DNA of 64,000 bases from Oscillospiraceae bacterium (GCA_017436125.1 JAFSDS010000067.1:1-64000), one strand, 5' to 3'. Counted from the first letter of the stretch, positions 30,833-41,674 are shown. The notes: generated by a model not told the origin, from the letters alone. Made by a program: numbers and translations.

Positions 30833-33466
30833 ATGGCTGCAACAAAAAAGACTTCGACCAAAAAAGGAACAAAAACAAATAATTCCAAAAAACCGACTGC
30901 CGCGGAAATTTCTTCCCGCCGCCAGCTCTATGCCATTGGGTATCTTGCCGCGGGCGTTATCTTTCTTGCAATAACGCTCATCAAGGGCGAAAGCCTCTGG
31001 CAGAGCATGCACTATGCGCTTTTCGGCCTTTTCGGCTGGTGCGCATACCTCATAGGACCGGTGCTCATCTATCTCGCTGTTATGAACACCCTTGAAAAAC
31101 CAACTTTTTCAACGGCGGCCCAGGGATATGAAAGCATAGCGCTTTTGGTCCTCCTTTCCGGCATCACCACCGTTTTCAGCGAAAATATGCTTCTTGAAGG
31201 AAGCGTATTCCAGAAAATCGGTCAGCTTTATACATACGGAAAAGACCTTGTCGGCGGCGGCGTTCTTTCAACCGTCTATGGCCTTACCTCCATGGCTCTT
31301 ATGGGAAGGCTCGGCGCAATAATCGTCGGCCTTGTTCTGATAGTTGTTATCATCATGCTTCTTACAGGAACGACCCTTATCGGTATTGCCAAAGGCACCA
31401 AAAAAGTCGGCGACAAAGTAAAAACCGTCTATACCGAACAGGTGGAGCACCATAAAATAGCCGCTGAAAACAGAAAGAACGTCCAGATAGACATTCCTAT
31501 TGATGAACCCATAAATTACGTAAATAAAGAAACCGAGGATGCGGTTAAACGCTCCAAGGAAAAACTTCTCGGAACCGCCGGCATATCCACCGCTGCGGCA
31601 GCCGCTCCGGCGGAAAAAGCTCCCGCAAAAACCGCGGAAAGAATGATAGATATCCCCCTTGATGACGAACCGGCAAAACCCGCTGTTTCTTCCGCTCCCA
31701 TCACCACAGTCAAAACCGAAAAGGCAAACCAGACTGCCGTTCGTGAAGAACCCGTCCATGGCTTTAAAGCCCATATGGAAGTTGAGGTTCCGGACGTTGA
31801 GGATATTGAAGATTTTAAACCCGCAAAAGAACAGATGGCGGAAGCCGCCGCAAAGGACCCCAAGCTTGAGGAACTTATCAGCAAGGCAATGGTTGACCAG
31901 GCCAACGCCAAAAAGATAGAAAAAGCGGAAATGAAGGTCCTTGCGGATGAGGAACAGAAAAAGATCACCGAGATCATGGATGACCTTGAAACCATCCCCT
32001 ATACTTTCCCGCCCACGGATCTTCTTGAACTTCGCGATAACTCCAACGATGACGATATCACCGAGGAGCTTCGCAGAAATGCGGATATTCTTACCAACAC
32101 CCTTCAGAGCTTCGGCGTTTCCGCAAAAGTTGTCGATATAAACCGCGGCCCCGCCGTAACAAGATACGAACTCCAGCCCGGCGCGGGCGTTAAAGTCAGC
32201 AGGATAGCAAGCCTTTCGGATGACCTTGCCCTTAACCTTGCGGCAAAAGGCGTTCGAATCGAAGCTCCCATCCCCGGAAAAGCCGCAGTCGGCATCGAAG
32301 TTCCGAACAAAAACCGCGATATAGTAAATATCCGCGAGCTTATAGAATCCGCGGAATTTCAGAACGCAAAATCAAAACTCACCGTTGCTCTCGGCCGCGA
32401 TATAGTCGGCAATGTTGTTCTTGCGGACCTTAAAGAGATGCCCCATCTTCTTGTTGCCGGCGGAACCGGTTCCGGTAAGTCCGTATGTATAAACTCCATG
32501 ATCATCTCACTGATGTATAAGGCAAGCCCGGACGAAGTAAAACTTGTTCTTATCGACCCCAAGGTCGTTGAACTCAGTGTTTATAACGGTATCCCCCATC
32601 TTCTTATTCCGGTAGTTACCGATCCGAGAAAGGCTGCCGGCGCTCTTAACTGGGCAGTTTCCGAAATGCTAAAGCGTTACCAGCTTTTTGCGGATAACGG
32701 CGTCCGCGATATCGCAGGCTATAACCGTCTTGCGGAATCCAGGGACGATATGCAGAAAATGCCAAAGGTCGTTATCATCATCGACGAGCTTGCGGACCTT
32801 ATGCTTGTTGCATCCAGCGAAGTTGAGGATTCCATAAACCGTCTTGCCGCCCTTGCAAGAGCGGCGGGTATGCACCTTGTTGTTGCAACCCAGCGTCCCT
32901 CCGTTGACGTTATCACCGGTGTTATCAAATCCAACATCGGAAGCAGGATCGCGTTCAAAACTTCTTCCCAGGTTGACAGCCGAACCATTATTTCCGACGG
33001 ACGCGCGGAAAAACTTTTGGGCAAGGGCGATATGCTCTTCTATCCCCAGACGGATATGCGCCGCGTTCAGGGATGCTTCGTAAGCGATAAAGAGGTTGAG
33101 GAAGTTACCCGTTTTGTTAAAAACGGCGGAACCGCAACCTATGACGAGGAGATCCTCGACGATATCGAAAAACTTGCCGTTAAGGAAAAAGGCAAAAAAT
33201 CCTCCGATGAACCCGTCGGCGACGGCGGCGGTTTTGATGAGGGCGATGAAATGCTCGATGCCGCCATCGAATGCGTCATAGAAATGGGACAGGCATCCAC
33301 CTCCCTCCTTCAGCGAAAACTCAAGCTCGGATATGCAAGGGCCGCCCGCATTATCGACCAGATGGAGGAACGGGGAATCGTCGGTCCTTTTGAGGGAAGC
33401 AAGCCCCGCCAGGTACTTATCAGCAAGGAACAGTGGCTTGAAAAACAGCTGCAGAGCGACGAATAA
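30833..33466 (+). CDS. ftsK: DNA translocase FtsK/SpoIIIE
   Basis: 877 residues: basic N-terminus ([19 protein letters not shown]), four TMs (about 20-175), a Pro/Ala/Glu-rich linker, the alpha/beta motor with Walker [12 protein letters not shown] (about residue 541) and Walker [11 protein letters not shown], and a C-terminal winged-helix gamma domain ([20 protein letters not shown]) that reads polar DNA motifs. It pumps chromosomal DNA through the septum during division or into the forespore. SpoIIP shows that sporulation is possible, so this may serve as SpoIIIE. Confidence 0.96.
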   Translation: MAATKKTSTKKGTKTNNSKKPTAAEISSRRQLYAIGYLAAGVIFLAITLIKGESLWQSMHYALFGLFGWCAYLIGPVLIYLAVMNTLEKPTFSTAAQGYESIALLVLLSGITTVFSENMLLEGSVFQKIGQLYTYGKDLVGGGVLSTVYGLTSMALMGRLGAIIVGLVLIVVIIMLLTGTTLIGIAKGTKKVGDKVKTVYTEQVEHHKIAAENRKNVQIDIPIDEPINYVNKETEDAVKRSKEKLLGTAGISTAAAAAPAEKAPAKTAERMIDIPLDDEPAKPAVSSAPITTVKTEKANQTAVREEPVHGFKAHMEVEVPDVEDIEDFKPAKEQMAEAAAKDPKLEELISKAMVDQANAKKIEKAEMKVLADEEQKKITEIMDDLETIPYTFPPTDLLELRDNSNDDDITEELRRNADILTNTLQSFGVSAKVVDINRGPAVTRYELQPGAGVKVSRIASLSDDLALNLAAKGVRIEAPIPGKAAVGIEVPNKNRDIVNIRELIESAEFQNAKSKLTVALGRDIVGNVVLADLKEMPHLLVAGGTGSGKSVCINSMIISLMYKASPDEVKLVLIDPKVVELSVYNGIPHLLIPVVTDPRKAAGALNWAVSEMLKRYQLFADNGVRDIAGYNRLAESRDDMQKMPKVVIIIDELADLMLVASSEVEDSINRLAALARAAGMHLVVATQRPSVDVITGVIKSNIGSRIAFKTSSQVDSRTIISDGRAEKLLGKGDMLFYPQTDMRRVQGCFVSDKEVEEVTRFVKNGGTATYDEEILDDIEKLAVKEKGKKSSDEPVGDGGGFDEGDEMLDAAIECVIEMGQASTSLLQRKLKLGYARAARIIDQMEERGIVGPFEGSKPRQVLISKEQWLEKQLQSDE

Positions 33467-33514
33467 CGGCCTCTCTTATTAGGGGAGCCAATATACACCA
33501 AGGAGGAACAGACT

Positions 33515-34417
33515 TTGGGATTTTTCAGTAAAATAAGCGAAGGACTTAAAAAAACAAGGGATTCTCTTAAAGAGCGTTTTGATGACGTTTTCTCCGTAGG
33601 AAGCGTTGACGAGGACCTTTTTGACGAACTTGAGGAGGCTCTTGTTCTTGCGGATACCGGTGCAGTTACCGCCGGCGCCATTTGCGAGGAACTTCGCAAA
33701 AAGGTAAAAAAAGAGGGAGTTTCCGATCCGGAAAAAGTCCGCGAAATGATGTATGAAGTTGTTGCGGAAATGCTTCGCGGCGGCCAGGAACTCAACATAG
33801 AAAACAAACCCGCAATCATCATGATGATAGGCGTTAACGGAGCGGGCAAGACCACCACCATCGGAAAACTTGCCAAAAACTTTATCGACGACGGCAAAAA
33901 AGTCGTTGTTGCCGCGGCGGATACCTTCCGTGCCGCCGCCATTGACCAGCTTGAGGTATGGACCGACAGATGCGGTGCGGAGCTTATTAAACATTCCGAA
34001 GGTTCCGATCCGGCCGCCGTTGTTTTTGATGCCATTGCCGCCGGCAAGGCAAGAAAAGCGGACGTTATCATCTGCGACACCGCAGGCCGCCTTCAGAACA
34101 AAAAAGGTCTTATGGACGAGCTTGCAAAAATCGGCAGGGTAATCGAAAGAGAAGCCCCGGAATCCTCCGTTGAAACTCTTCTTGTTCTTGACGGAACCAC
34201 CGGCCAGAACGCCCTTAACCAGGCAAGAGAATTCGGAAACGCATGCCCCATAACAGGCATTGTTCTTACAAAACTCGACGGCACCGCAAGGGGCGGTGTT
34301 GTTATCGGCATCCGCAAGGAACTTGATATTCCGATAAAATTCATCGGAGTCGGCGAAAAGGCAGAGGACCTTCAGCCCTTCGATCCGGATGCTTTTGCAA
34401 AAGCAATTTTTGATTAA
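33515..34417 (+). CDS. ftsY: Signal recognition particle receptor FtsY
   Basis: 300 residues. N-terminal N domain without a long acidic A domain, then the G domain with [45 protein letters not shown] and [10 protein letters not shown]. Guides ribosome-nascent-chain complexes to the translocase. Starts with TTG 33515 (AAGGAGG 10 bases upstream), 50 bp after ftsK. Confidence 0.97.
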   Translation: MGFFSKISEGLKKTRDSLKERFDDVFSVGSVDEDLFDELEEALVLADTGAVTAGAICEELRKKVKKEGVSDPEKVREMMYEVVAEMLRGGQELNIENKPAIIMMIGVNGAGKTTTIGKLAKNFIDDGKKVVVAAADTFRAAAIDQLEVWTDRCGAELIKHSEGSDPAAVVFDAIAAGKARKADVIICDTAGRLQNKKGLMDELAKIGRVIEREAPESSVETLLVLDGTTGQNALNQAREFGNACPITGIVLTKLDGTARGGVVIGIRKELDIPIKFIGVGEKAEDLQPFDPDAFAKAIFD

Positions 34418-34461
34418 ATCACGAAACCGACAAAAAGTTAATATATCATAAGGAGAATTAT

Positions 34462-34755
34462 ATGATCACTACCAAACAGCGCGCCTATCTTCGCAGCCTT
34501 GCAAACGGAATCCCTTCCATTCTTCAGGTTGGCAAAGATGGCATCACCGAAGCACTTATCAAAAACATCGACGAAGCTCTTGATGCAAGAGAGATAGTCA
34601 AAGTTTCCGTTCTTGAAACCGCTCCCCTTTCTTCCAAGGAAGCTATCGAGGAAGTTATGGGCGCCATCAAAGGCTGCGAAGCAGTTCAGGTTATCGGAAG
34701 AAAATTTGTTGTTTACAAACGCAACCTTAAAGAACCCAAAATCATCCTTCCCTGA
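34462..34755 (+). CDS. yhbY: YhbY/CRM-domain RNA-binding protein
   Basis: 97 residues; a single CRM domain with KQRAYLRSLANGIPSILQVG, then GKDGITEAL and a GAIKGCEAVQVIGRKFVVY-like end carrying GRKFVVYKR. Binds pre-50S ribosomal subunits. It lies between ftsY and nadD, the common order nearby in Firmicutes (yqeI next to nadD-yqeK-rsfS). Confidence 0.92.
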   Translation: MITTKQRAYLRSLANGIPSILQVGKDGITEALIKNIDEALDAREIVKVSVLETAPLSSKEAIEEVMGAIKGCEAVQVIGRKFVVYKRNLKEPKIILP

Positions 34756-34767
34756 AAAGGAGAAAAA

Positions 34768-35367
34768 ATGAAGATCGGTATTTACGGAGGGAGTTTTGAT
34801 CCGGTCCATGTCGGCCATGTTAATGCCGCGCTGACTTTTAAGGAAGAACTTTCCCTTGATAAGATAATCGTTATTCCGGCCTATCAGCCGCCCCATAAAA
34901 AAGGTCTTGCCATGACCCCTTCGGAACACAGACTTAATATGTGCAATCTCGCTTTCGGCTCCCTTGATGGATTCGAGGTTTCGGATATCGAAATAAAGCG
35001 CGAGGACGAGGGATATATGGCGGATACCGTTGCCCAGCTTCGCGAAATATATCCCGATGATGAGTTCTATCTTCTTATCGGCGGGGATATGCTCCTCTCT
35101 TTCCAAAAATGGTATGCCTGGAGCAAGATAACCGACGAAGCGGTTCTTGCGGTTGCCGCAAGAAACTGGGAGGACGAAGCCGCTCTTGAGGCGGAAGCCG
35201 CCGTTTTGCGCAGCTACGGCGCGGAAGTTCACATAGTTCCCATAGACGTAAAAGAAATTTCATCGACATCCGTAAGAGAAACCGTAAGAAGAGCGGACGA
35301 TATCTCCTCCATGGTTCCAAAGGGCGTTGACGAATATATCTGGGATCATTATCTTTATTACAACTGA
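34768..35367 (+). CDS. nadD: Nicotinate-nucleotide adenylyltransferase
   Basis: Forms deamido-NAD from nicotinate mononucleotide and ATP. 199 residues with GGSFDPVHVGHVNAA (nucleotidyl-transferase HxGH), PPHKKGLAM, LIGGDMLLSFQKWYAW and ISSTSVRETVR. AAGGAG site, 12 bases after yhbY. Part of the yhbY-nadD-yqeK-rsfS group. Confidence 0.97.
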   Translation: MKIGIYGGSFDPVHVGHVNAALTFKEELSLDKIIVIPAYQPPHKKGLAMTPSEHRLNMCNLAFGSLDGFEVSDIEIKREDEGYMADTVAQLREIYPDDEFYLLIGGDMLLSFQKWYAWSKITDEAVLAVAARNWEDEAALEAEAAVLRSYGAEVHIVPIDVKEISSTSVRETVRRADDISSMVPKGVDEYIWDHYLYYN

Positions 35368-35389
35368 CCGATCGATCAGGAGGCAAAAA

Positions 35390-36370
35390 ATGCTTAAAAA
35401 AACAATTTTCGTTGCTGCTATGATGGCTCTTATCATGGCAATAACGCTGACGGCCTGTTCCGGCGGCTGGAGAGAAAGCTATGAAAGTTTTCTTGATGAC
35501 CTTGTTGGAAAAGTGGACGTCACAGCCGAACAGGCAAACATAAATACAGAGGACGTTATCCGCGAAAAACTTGAAGAATACAGCGAGGGCCAGACCATCT
35601 GGTTCCATTTTGATGACTTTGACGGCGACGGAACTTCCGAGGCTTTTGCATTCTGCGGAAAAGCCGGAACGGAATACCTTGAGGGCGTTCTCTGGTACGT
35701 AAACGAAAACTATGCCGTTGAACTTAAAGAAGCCGGAAAATGGATAAACCCCGAACTTGTTTTTGTTGGCGGAGCGACCTTCCTCTTTTCCGAAAACTAT
35801 GACGACGGTCTTACCTATGTTTTCGGCATTGAAAACAGCAAGGTTTATGAAACCGCCGTTTCCGGAATGTTCTCCAACCTTGAACACCAGGGCGGAACCG
35901 ATTTTACTGCGGAATTTACTTCCTATGACTATTTTGAGGATGAGGAACTTGCAAAACAGCAGGAACCTTCCACCAAAAAATACTGGTTCTATCTTGAAAA
36001 CGGAGAATTTTATGAATACGGCGCGGATGATTCCCTCCGCCGTGCGGACCTTAGAAAATACAAGGCCGGTTCCGATGTTATAGACATCATTTATGAACAG
36101 GGCCTTACGGATGAGCTTCTTGAAAAATACTATCCGAACGCGGATGAGGAAACTCTTGAATTCATCGCAGAAGAGGCGGGATATTTCCACAGCATCATGC
36201 TCCGCGAAAACGGAATCCTTAACCTCAACTTCTATGGCGCATACGAGGACTGTTTCTATATCACCTTTGCAGTAAGCGAGGATTCCTCCGAGATAATCGA
36301 CTGCGGCCGCGGATTCTATCTTCCCGCTGCCGTTGAATCCATTGCAACCTATCCTGTTGAGGAAGAATGA
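35390..36370 (+). CDS. Lipoprotein of unknown function inserted between nadD and yqeK
   Basis: 326 residues: lipoprotein signal (LTACSG, modified Cys about residue 21), then an acidic domain with FHFDDFDGDGTSEAFAFCG, an EF-hand-like or FG-GAP-like calcium-binding loop (DDFDGDGTSE), and aromatic-rich C-terminal repeats. I cannot name the family. CAGGAGG precedes ATG 35390. It is absent from the usual nadD-yqeK pair in Firmicutes; its stop overlaps the yqeK start. Confidence 0.75.
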   Translation: MLKKTIFVAAMMALIMAITLTACSGGWRESYESFLDDLVGKVDVTAEQANINTEDVIREKLEEYSEGQTIWFHFDDFDGDGTSEAFAFCGKAGTEYLEGVLWYVNENYAVELKEAGKWINPELVFVGGATFLFSENYDDGLTYVFGIENSKVYETAVSGMFSNLEHQGGTDFTAEFTSYDYFEDEELAKQQEPSTKKYWFYLENGEFYEYGADDSLRRADLRKYKAGSDVIDIIYEQGLTDELLEKYYPNADEETLEFIAEEAGYFHSIMLRENGILNLNFYGAYEDCFYITFAVSEDSSEIIDCGRGFYLPAAVESIATYPVEEE

Positions 36371-36966
36371 TGGATACCCTTAAATTTTCAAAATTTACCG
36401 AGGACGAAATCAAAGCCGTGCTCAAATCGCGGATGAATGAGCACCGCTTTGAACATTCCCTCAATGTTGCCGAAAGAGCGGTTTTTCTTGCAGAAAAATA
36501 CGGCGCAGATCCGGAAAAAGCCCGTTTTGCCGGGCTTATCCACGATTGCTGCAAAGGAATACCGGCAAAAGAACAGCTCGAAATAATAAAAAATGCCGGA
36601 ACAGAGCTTGACGAAGATACCCTTGCTTCGCCTGCGCTCTGGCATTCGATAGCCGGCGCGGTATATGCTGAGCACGAATTCGGCGTTACCGATGAGGACG
36701 TGCTCAATGCCGTCCGCTATCACACCTCCGGCAGAGGAAATATGAGCATCCTCGAAAAAGTTGTTTATATGGCCGACCTTACAAGCGCGGAAAGAAATTA
36801 TCCGGATGCGGAATATACCCGAAACCTTACGGATAAAAACCTTGACGAAGGCATTGCCTATGGGGTACGCTGGATAGCCGGTGACCTTGAAAAAAGGGGC
36901 CTTCCGAAAGGAAAAGATACCGAAGCGCTTTTAAAAGAATATGAAAACATAATTATCACAGAATGA
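36367..36966 (+). CDS. yqeK: YqeK-family HD-domain nucleotide hydrolase
   Basis: 199 residues. HD phosphohydrolase motifs RFEHSLNVAERAVFLAEKYG, FAGLIHDCCKG (HD pair) and LWHSIAGA, then VRYHTSGRGNMS. YqeK hydrolyses symmetrical diadenosine tetraphosphate. It overlaps the upstream lipoprotein stop (ATGATG). It contains four GTGCTCA/TGAGCAC motifs (36418, 36438, 36669, 36700), the densest run in any gene here. Confidence 0.94.
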   Translation: MMDTLKFSKFTEDEIKAVLKSRMNEHRFEHSLNVAERAVFLAEKYGADPEKARFAGLIHDCCKGIPAKEQLEIIKNAGTELDEDTLASPALWHSIAGAVYAEHEFGVTDEDVLNAVRYHTSGRGNMSILEKVVYMADLTSAERNYPDAEYTRNLTDKNLDEGIAYGVRWIAGDLEKRGLPKGKDTEALLKEYENIIITE

Positions 36967-36980
36967 AAGGAATATGATCA

Positions 36981-37337
36981 ATGGAATCCAGAGAACTTGC
37001 ACTCAGAATCGCAAAAATCCTTGACAGCAAAAAAGCAACCGGACTTCGCGTGCTCAAAATCGGCGAAATCAGCAGCATCGGCGATTATTTCGTAATCTGC
37101 TCCGCCAGCAACAAAAGCCACGTTCAGTCCCTTTCCGACGACGTTGACTTTGCCCTTGGCCACGAAGACGGCATTGCACCCCAGAGAGTTGAAGGCTATG
37201 CTTCCGCAAGCTGGATACTTATGGACTATGCAAGCGTAATCGTCCATATCTTTAACGACGAAGTCCGCGAATTCTATTCCCTCGAACGCCTTTGGAGCGA
37301 CGCGAAGATCGAAGAAATCAACTTCGAGGAAGAATAA
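36981..37337 (+). CDS. rsfS: Ribosomal silencing factor RsfS
   Basis: 118 residues: ISSIGDYFVICSASNKSHVQ, then RVEGYASASWILMDYASVIV and HIFNDEVREFYSLERLW, all signature strings. Binds uL14 and blocks subunit joining in starvation. Last gene of the group, directly after yqeK. Confidence 0.96.
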   Translation: MESRELALRIAKILDSKKATGLRVLKIGEISSIGDYFVICSASNKSHVQSLSDDVDFALGHEDGIAPQRVEGYASASWILMDYASVIVHIFNDEVREFYSLERLWSDAKIEEINFEEE

Positions 37338-37342
37338 TATTA

Positions 37343-37396
37343 CCTCCCTTGCCTAAAGGGAGGGGGACCGTTGCCGTAGGCACGGTGGAGGGATTC
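37343..37396. repeat. 54-bp intergenic repeat, copy 1
   Basis: CCTCCCTTGCCTAAAGGGAG, GGGGACCGTTGC and GCACGGTGGAGGGATTC; contains two inverted repeats (CCTCCCT/AGGGAGG and ACCGT/ACGGT). A copy with three substitutions lies at 37746-37799, on the other side of the T-box. Confidence 0.8.
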
Positions 37397-37431
37397 TTTT
37401 AGCAAATTCTTTGCAAAAAGCCGAAAATCCC

Positions 37432-37461
37432 TTGACAAAGCCCGTTTGATATTGTTATTAT
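37432..37461 (+). promoter_or_regulatory. Promoter of the leuS leader
   Basis: TTGACA, 18-bp spacer, TATTAT, about 20-30 bp before the T-box leader. Confidence 0.7.
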
Positions 37462-37479
37462 ACATTTAATGTGTTTTTA

Positions 37480-37742
37480 TATTATAAATGCTTTGACGAA
37501 GAACAAGTAGTCCGCTTTTTTCATTCAAAGAGAGCCGCAGTTTTCGGTGTGATGCGGCAATGGGAAAACGGATGAACTCACTTTCGAGCAGCCGGAAGAA
37601 AGCGCCTTTTGCGCAAGTAAAACCGGCCGGCGCCGCCGTTATACGGAACATGAGCCGGGCGCTTTTTATGCGCCAATGAAAGTGGTACCGCGGGCATTTT
37701 ATTCCCCGTCTTTCGTTTTTAAAACGAAGGACGGGTTTTTTA
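37480..37742 (+). promoter_or_regulatory. T-box leader controlling leuS
   Basis: Contains the conserved T-box bulge TGGTACCGCG (37683-37692) preceded by a long Stem I region and followed by an intrinsic terminator CCCGTCTTTCG / CGAAGGACGGG with T-run (about 37707-37742). The likely specifier is CTC at 37577-37579 in GAACTCAC, a leucine codon that fits the downstream leuS. Uncharged tRNA-Leu is expected to pair with specifier and T-box and prevent termination. Confidence 0.9.
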
Positions 37743-37745
37743 TTG

Positions 37746-37799
37746 CCTCCCTTGTCTAAAGGGAGGGGGACCGTTGCGGTACGCACGGTGGAGGGATTC
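37746..37799. repeat. 54-bp intergenic repeat, copy 2
   Basis: Three differences from 37343-37396. It is followed by a different palindromic piece (about 37841-37893, CGCCACGCCTTACGGCATGTGGC and CCCCTT...AAGGGG) ahead of the leuS ribosome site. Confidence 0.8.
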
Positions 37800-37921
37800 A
37801 TTAAAAATCCTTCAAAAACAAAAATCAGCAAAAATTTAACCCCACTCGCCACGCCTTACGGCATGTGGCCCTCTCCCCTTTAACAAGGGGCGCATTTTAA
37901 CAAAATTGGAGGAACCGAAAA

Positions 37922-40321
37922 ATGAAAGGCTATGATTATGCCGCCATCGAAAAAAAGTGGCAGGACATATGGGATGAAAAGAAACCCTATGCCGCAACCA
38001 CTGATTACACCAAGCCGAAATATTATGCGCTTGTTGAATTTCCCTATCCCTCAGGACAGGGCCTTCATGTAGGACATCCCCGTTCCTATACCGCACTTGA
38101 TATCGTTTCGAGAAAGAAAAGAATGCAGGGATATAATGTCCTTTATCCCATGGGCTGGGACGCATTCGGTCTTCCTACCGAAAACTTTGCAATTAAAAAC
38201 CATATCCACCCCGAAATCGTAACCAAAAACAATGTTGACCATTTTAAGGCACAGCTTAAATCCCTCGGTCTTTCTTTCGACTGGGACAGAGAGATCAACA
38301 CCACCGATTCCAATTATTATAAATGGAGCCAGTGGATCTTCATCCAGCTTTTCAAACACGGCCTTGCATATAAAAAAGAGGCAAACGTAAACTGGTGCAC
38401 CGGCTGTAAAGTTGTTCTTGCAAACGAAGAAGTTGTTAACGGTGTTTGCGAACGCTGCGGAAGCGAAGTTATCCATAAAGTAAAATCCCAGTGGATGCTC
38501 AAGATCACCGAATATGCACAGCGCCTTATCGACGACCTTGACGAAGTTGACTATATCGAACGCGTAAAAACCTCCCAGAAAAACTGGATCGGCCGTTCCA
38601 CCGGTGCGGAAGTTGATTTTAACACTACCCTCGGCGATAAACTCAAGGTTTATACCACCCGCTGCGACACTCTCTTCGGCGCAACTTATATGGTAATGAG
38701 CCCCGAACACGAGCTTATCGAAAAATGGGCTGATAAACTTGAAAATATTGAAGAAATTCGCGCATACCAGGCGGAAGCCGCAAAGAAATCCGACTTTGAA
38801 CGTACCGAAATGGCAAAGGATAAAACCGGCGTTATGCTCCAGGGCGTTAAAGGCATCAACCCTGTAACCGGAAAAGAAATCCCGATTTTCATTTCCGACT
38901 ATGTTCTCACCTCCTACGGAACCGGCGCTATCATGGCTGTTCCGGCACATGATACCCGCGACTGGGAATTTGCTAAAAAATTCGGCCTTCCGATCATCGA
39001 AGTCGTTAAAGGCGGAAACGTTGAGGAAGAGGCATATACCGACTGCAACGAAGGCATTATGGTAAACTCCGGCTTTGAGGACGGCATGACCGTTGAGGAA
39101 GCGAAAAAAGCCATGATCGAATACCTTGAAAAAGAGGGCATCGGCAAAGCAAAAGTTAACTTTAAACTCCGCGACTGGGTATTCAGCCGCCAGAGATATT
39201 GGGGCGAACCCATTCCGATGATCTACTGCGAAAAATGCGGCTGGCAGCCCGTTCCGGAAGATCAGCTTCCTCTTCTCCTTCCGGAAGTTGAATCCTATGA
39301 GCCCACCGACAACGGAGAAAGCCCTCTTTCCACCATGACCGACTGGGTCGAAACAACCTGTCCCTGCTGCGGAGGTCACGCACACCGCGAAACCGATACC
39401 ATGCCCCAGTGGGCAGGTTCTTCCTGGTATTTCCTCCGCTACTGCGACCCCACCTGCGATACCGCCATCGCATCCAAAGAAGCTCTTGATTACTGGATGC
39501 CCGTTGACTGGTATAACGGCGGTATGGAACATACAACTCTCCACCTTCTCTATAGCCGCTTCTGGCATAAATTCCTTTATGACATCGGCGCAGTTTCCAC
39601 CAAGGAGCCCTATGCAAAACGTACCAGCCACGGCATGATCCTTGGCGAAAACAACGAGAAGATGTCCAAATCCCGCGGCAACGTAGTAAACCCGGATGAC
39701 GTTATCCGCGATTACGGCGCAGATACCCTCCGCCTTTATGAGATGTTTATCGGCGACTTTGAAAAAGCCGCTCCCTGGAACACCAACTCCATCAAGGGCT
39801 GCAAACGCTTCCTCGACAGAGTATGGGCTCTTCAGGATATCATGCAGGGCGAAGGCATCCGTCCCGAACTTGAAAGTGCATTCCATAAGACCATCAAAAA
39901 GGTCGGCGAAGATATCGATAACCTTAAAGCAAACACCGCTATCGCCGCAATGATGAGCCTTATCAACGATATCACCGCAACCGGCAGCATCACCAAGGAT
40001 GAATATGAACTCTTCCTTACCATTCTCAACCCCTTTGCTCCTCATATTACCGAGGAACTCTGGGAAATGCTCGGCCATGAAGAACTTCTCTGCAAACAGG
40101 ATTGGCCCGCTTACGATGAAGCAAAATGCACCGAAGCCACTGTTGAAATGGTTGTTCAGATCTGCGGAAAGATCAAAGCAAGAATGAACGTTGCAGCAGA
40201 TGCCGATAAGGATACCTGCATTGCCGCTGCAAAAGAAGCCGCAGCAAAAGACCTTGAAGGCAAGACCATTCTTAAAGAGATTTGTGTTCCCGGAAAACTT
40301 GTTAACTTTGTTGCAAAATAA
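37922..40321 (+). CDS. leuS: Leucyl-tRNA synthetase
   Basis: Class I synthetase charging tRNA-Leu, with a CP1 editing domain. 799 residues with [20 protein letters not shown] (HIGH site as HVGH), [15 protein letters not shown] [16 protein letters not shown], the editing [18 protein letters not shown] stretch [31 protein letters not shown] (KMSKS) and an anticodon-binding tail. ATG 37922 follows GGAGG. Controlled by the T-box. Confidence 0.98.
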   Translation: MKGYDYAAIEKKWQDIWDEKKPYAATTDYTKPKYYALVEFPYPSGQGLHVGHPRSYTALDIVSRKKRMQGYNVLYPMGWDAFGLPTENFAIKNHIHPEIVTKNNVDHFKAQLKSLGLSFDWDREINTTDSNYYKWSQWIFIQLFKHGLAYKKEANVNWCTGCKVVLANEEVVNGVCERCGSEVIHKVKSQWMLKITEYAQRLIDDLDEVDYIERVKTSQKNWIGRSTGAEVDFNTTLGDKLKVYTTRCDTLFGATYMVMSPEHELIEKWADKLENIEEIRAYQAEAAKKSDFERTEMAKDKTGVMLQGVKGINPVTGKEIPIFISDYVLTSYGTGAIMAVPAHDTRDWEFAKKFGLPIIEVVKGGNVEEEAYTDCNEGIMVNSGFEDGMTVEEAKKAMIEYLEKEGIGKAKVNFKLRDWVFSRQRYWGEPIPMIYCEKCGWQPVPEDQLPLLLPEVESYEPTDNGESPLSTMTDWVETTCPCCGGHAHRETDTMPQWAGSSWYFLRYCDPTCDTAIASKEALDYWMPVDWYNGGMEHTTLHLLYSRFWHKFLYDIGAVSTKEPYAKRTSHGMILGENNEKMSKSRGNVVNPDDVIRDYGADTLRLYEMFIGDFEKAAPWNTNSIKGCKRFLDRVWALQDIMQGEGIRPELESAFHKTIKKVGEDIDNLKANTAIAAMMSLINDITATGSITKDEYELFLTILNPFAPHITEELWEMLGHEELLCKQDWPAYDEAKCTEATVEMVVQICGKIKARMNVAADADKDTCIAAAKEAAAKDLEGKTILKEICVPGKLVNFVAK

Positions 40322-40327
40322 TCTGCT

Positions 40328-40360
40328 CGCCCCCCTTGCTCAAAGGGGGGTGGCTTTTTT
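40328..40360 (+). terminator. Terminator of leuS
   Basis: CCCCCCTTG / CAAAGGGGGG stem followed by TGGCTTTTTT. Confidence 0.8.
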
Positions 40361-40377
40361 ACCAAAAGGAGAATTTT

Positions 40378-41613
40378 ATGAATCAGAAAATGCTTTGGCA
40401 ATATGCAAGACTTATCGTCGGGGTCGGAATCAACCTTCAGAAGGGCCAGACACTTGTTATAAACTGCCCCGTTGACAGAGCGGACTTCGGCCGCCTTCTT
40501 ACCACCGCCGCATACGACCTTGGCGCAAAGGACGTTATCATGCTCTGGCGCGACGATTACTGCACCCGCGAACATTGGCTCCGGGCGGACGACAGCCTTT
40601 TTGATTCCGTTTACAGCTGGGACGCAGACCGCCTCAACACCCTTGCAAAAGAGGGAGCGGGCTATATCTCCATCGCCGCGGCGGATCCGGAAAACCTTAA
40701 AGGCGTTGACCAGGAACGCCAGCGCCGCTACAGCATTGCATCCAACCGTGACCTCAAGGATTTCTATAACCTTGAAATGACAAACGGATTCCCCTGGTGC
40801 GTTGCTTCTGTTCCGATAAAAGCCTGGGCGGAAAAAGTGTTCCCGGAACTTAAAGGCGAAGAAGCCATTGAAAAACTTTGGGAAACCATTTTCAAAATGG
40901 TCCGCATCACCGAGGACGGCGACGCTGTTGAAGCATGGAAAAACCATTGTGACACCCTTGAACGCAGGGCAAACCGGCTCAACGCCTTCGACCTCAAAGA
41001 GGTTCATTATAAAAACTCCCTCGGAACCGACCTTACCGTTGAACTTCCGGAAAACTGCCGCTGGCTTGCGGGCGGAGAATACAGCAAAGCCGGATTTAAA
41101 TTCGTTGCAAATATGCCCACCGAGGAGATTTTCTCCGCACCGAAGCGCGACGGAGTAAACGGTGTTCTCTATTCCGCAAAACCCCTTGTTCTCAACGGAA
41201 ACATTGTTGACGGCATCCGTTTTGAATTTGAAAACGGCAAAATTGTTAAGGCAACCGCGGAAAAAGGCGAGGAAGTTCTCAACAAGGCTCTTGATACCGA
41301 CGAAAACAGCCGCTATCTTGGCGAGATCGCTCTTGTTCCCTATGATTCCCCCATTTCGGGCAGCGGAATAACCTTCTTCAACACCCTTTTCGATGAAAAC
41401 GCATCCTGCCACTTTGCATTCGGCGAAGCATATCCCTCAAGTATCGAGGGCGGCGACGAAATGGATGAGGAAGAACTTTTTGAGCGCGGCATCAACGCCA
41501 CCGCCGGAGTTCACGTTGACTTCATGGTCGGAACAAAAGATCTTTCCATAACCGGAAAAACCCGCGACGGAAAAGAAGTTGTCATCTTTGAAAACGGAAA
41601 CTTTGTTTTCTGA
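40378..41613 (+). CDS. M29-family aminopeptidase
   Basis: Cytoplasmic metal-dependent aminopeptidase of the AmpS/PepS/AmpII type. 411 residues, with the family's opening LIVGVGINLQKGQTLVINCP, WRDDYCTREHWLRADD-like region, and metal-site strings SAKPLVLNG, GEIALVPYDSPISGSGITF, NTLFDENASCHFAFGEAYP and VHVDFMVGTKDLSITG. ATG 40378 with AAAGGAG. Alone between two terminators. Confidence 0.92.
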   Translation: MNQKMLWQYARLIVGVGINLQKGQTLVINCPVDRADFGRLLTTAAYDLGAKDVIMLWRDDYCTREHWLRADDSLFDSVYSWDADRLNTLAKEGAGYISIAAADPENLKGVDQERQRRYSIASNRDLKDFYNLEMTNGFPWCVASVPIKAWAEKVFPELKGEEAIEKLWETIFKMVRITEDGDAVEAWKNHCDTLERRANRLNAFDLKEVHYKNSLGTDLTVELPENCRWLAGGEYSKAGFKFVANMPTEEIFSAPKRDGVNGVLYSAKPLVLNGNIVDGIRFEFENGKIVKATAEKGEEVLNKALDTDENSRYLGEIALVPYDSPISGSGITFFNTLFDENASCHFAFGEAYPSSIEGGDEMDEEELFERGINATAGVHVDFMVGTKDLSITGKTRDGKEVVIFENGNFVF

Positions 41614-41626
41614 TATGCTTAAAATA

Positions 41627-41658
41627 AAAAGCGGCGGAAAAATCCGCCGCTTTTTTAA
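41627..41658 (+). terminator. Terminator of the aminopeptidase gene
   Basis: AAGCGGCGGA / TCCGCCGCTT stem with six T. Confidence 0.9.
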
Positions 41659-41674
41659 TTTGCTTTTTTTAGCT

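Noticed and set aside
38051..40078. Long open frame on the strand opposite leuS (and similar ones opposite the phosphatase gene at 15387-16922, oppA and oppDF)
   Set aside because: They mirror well-supported genes codon for codon, lack ribosome sites and have Phe/Cys/His-rich composition typical of antisense readings of biased genes.
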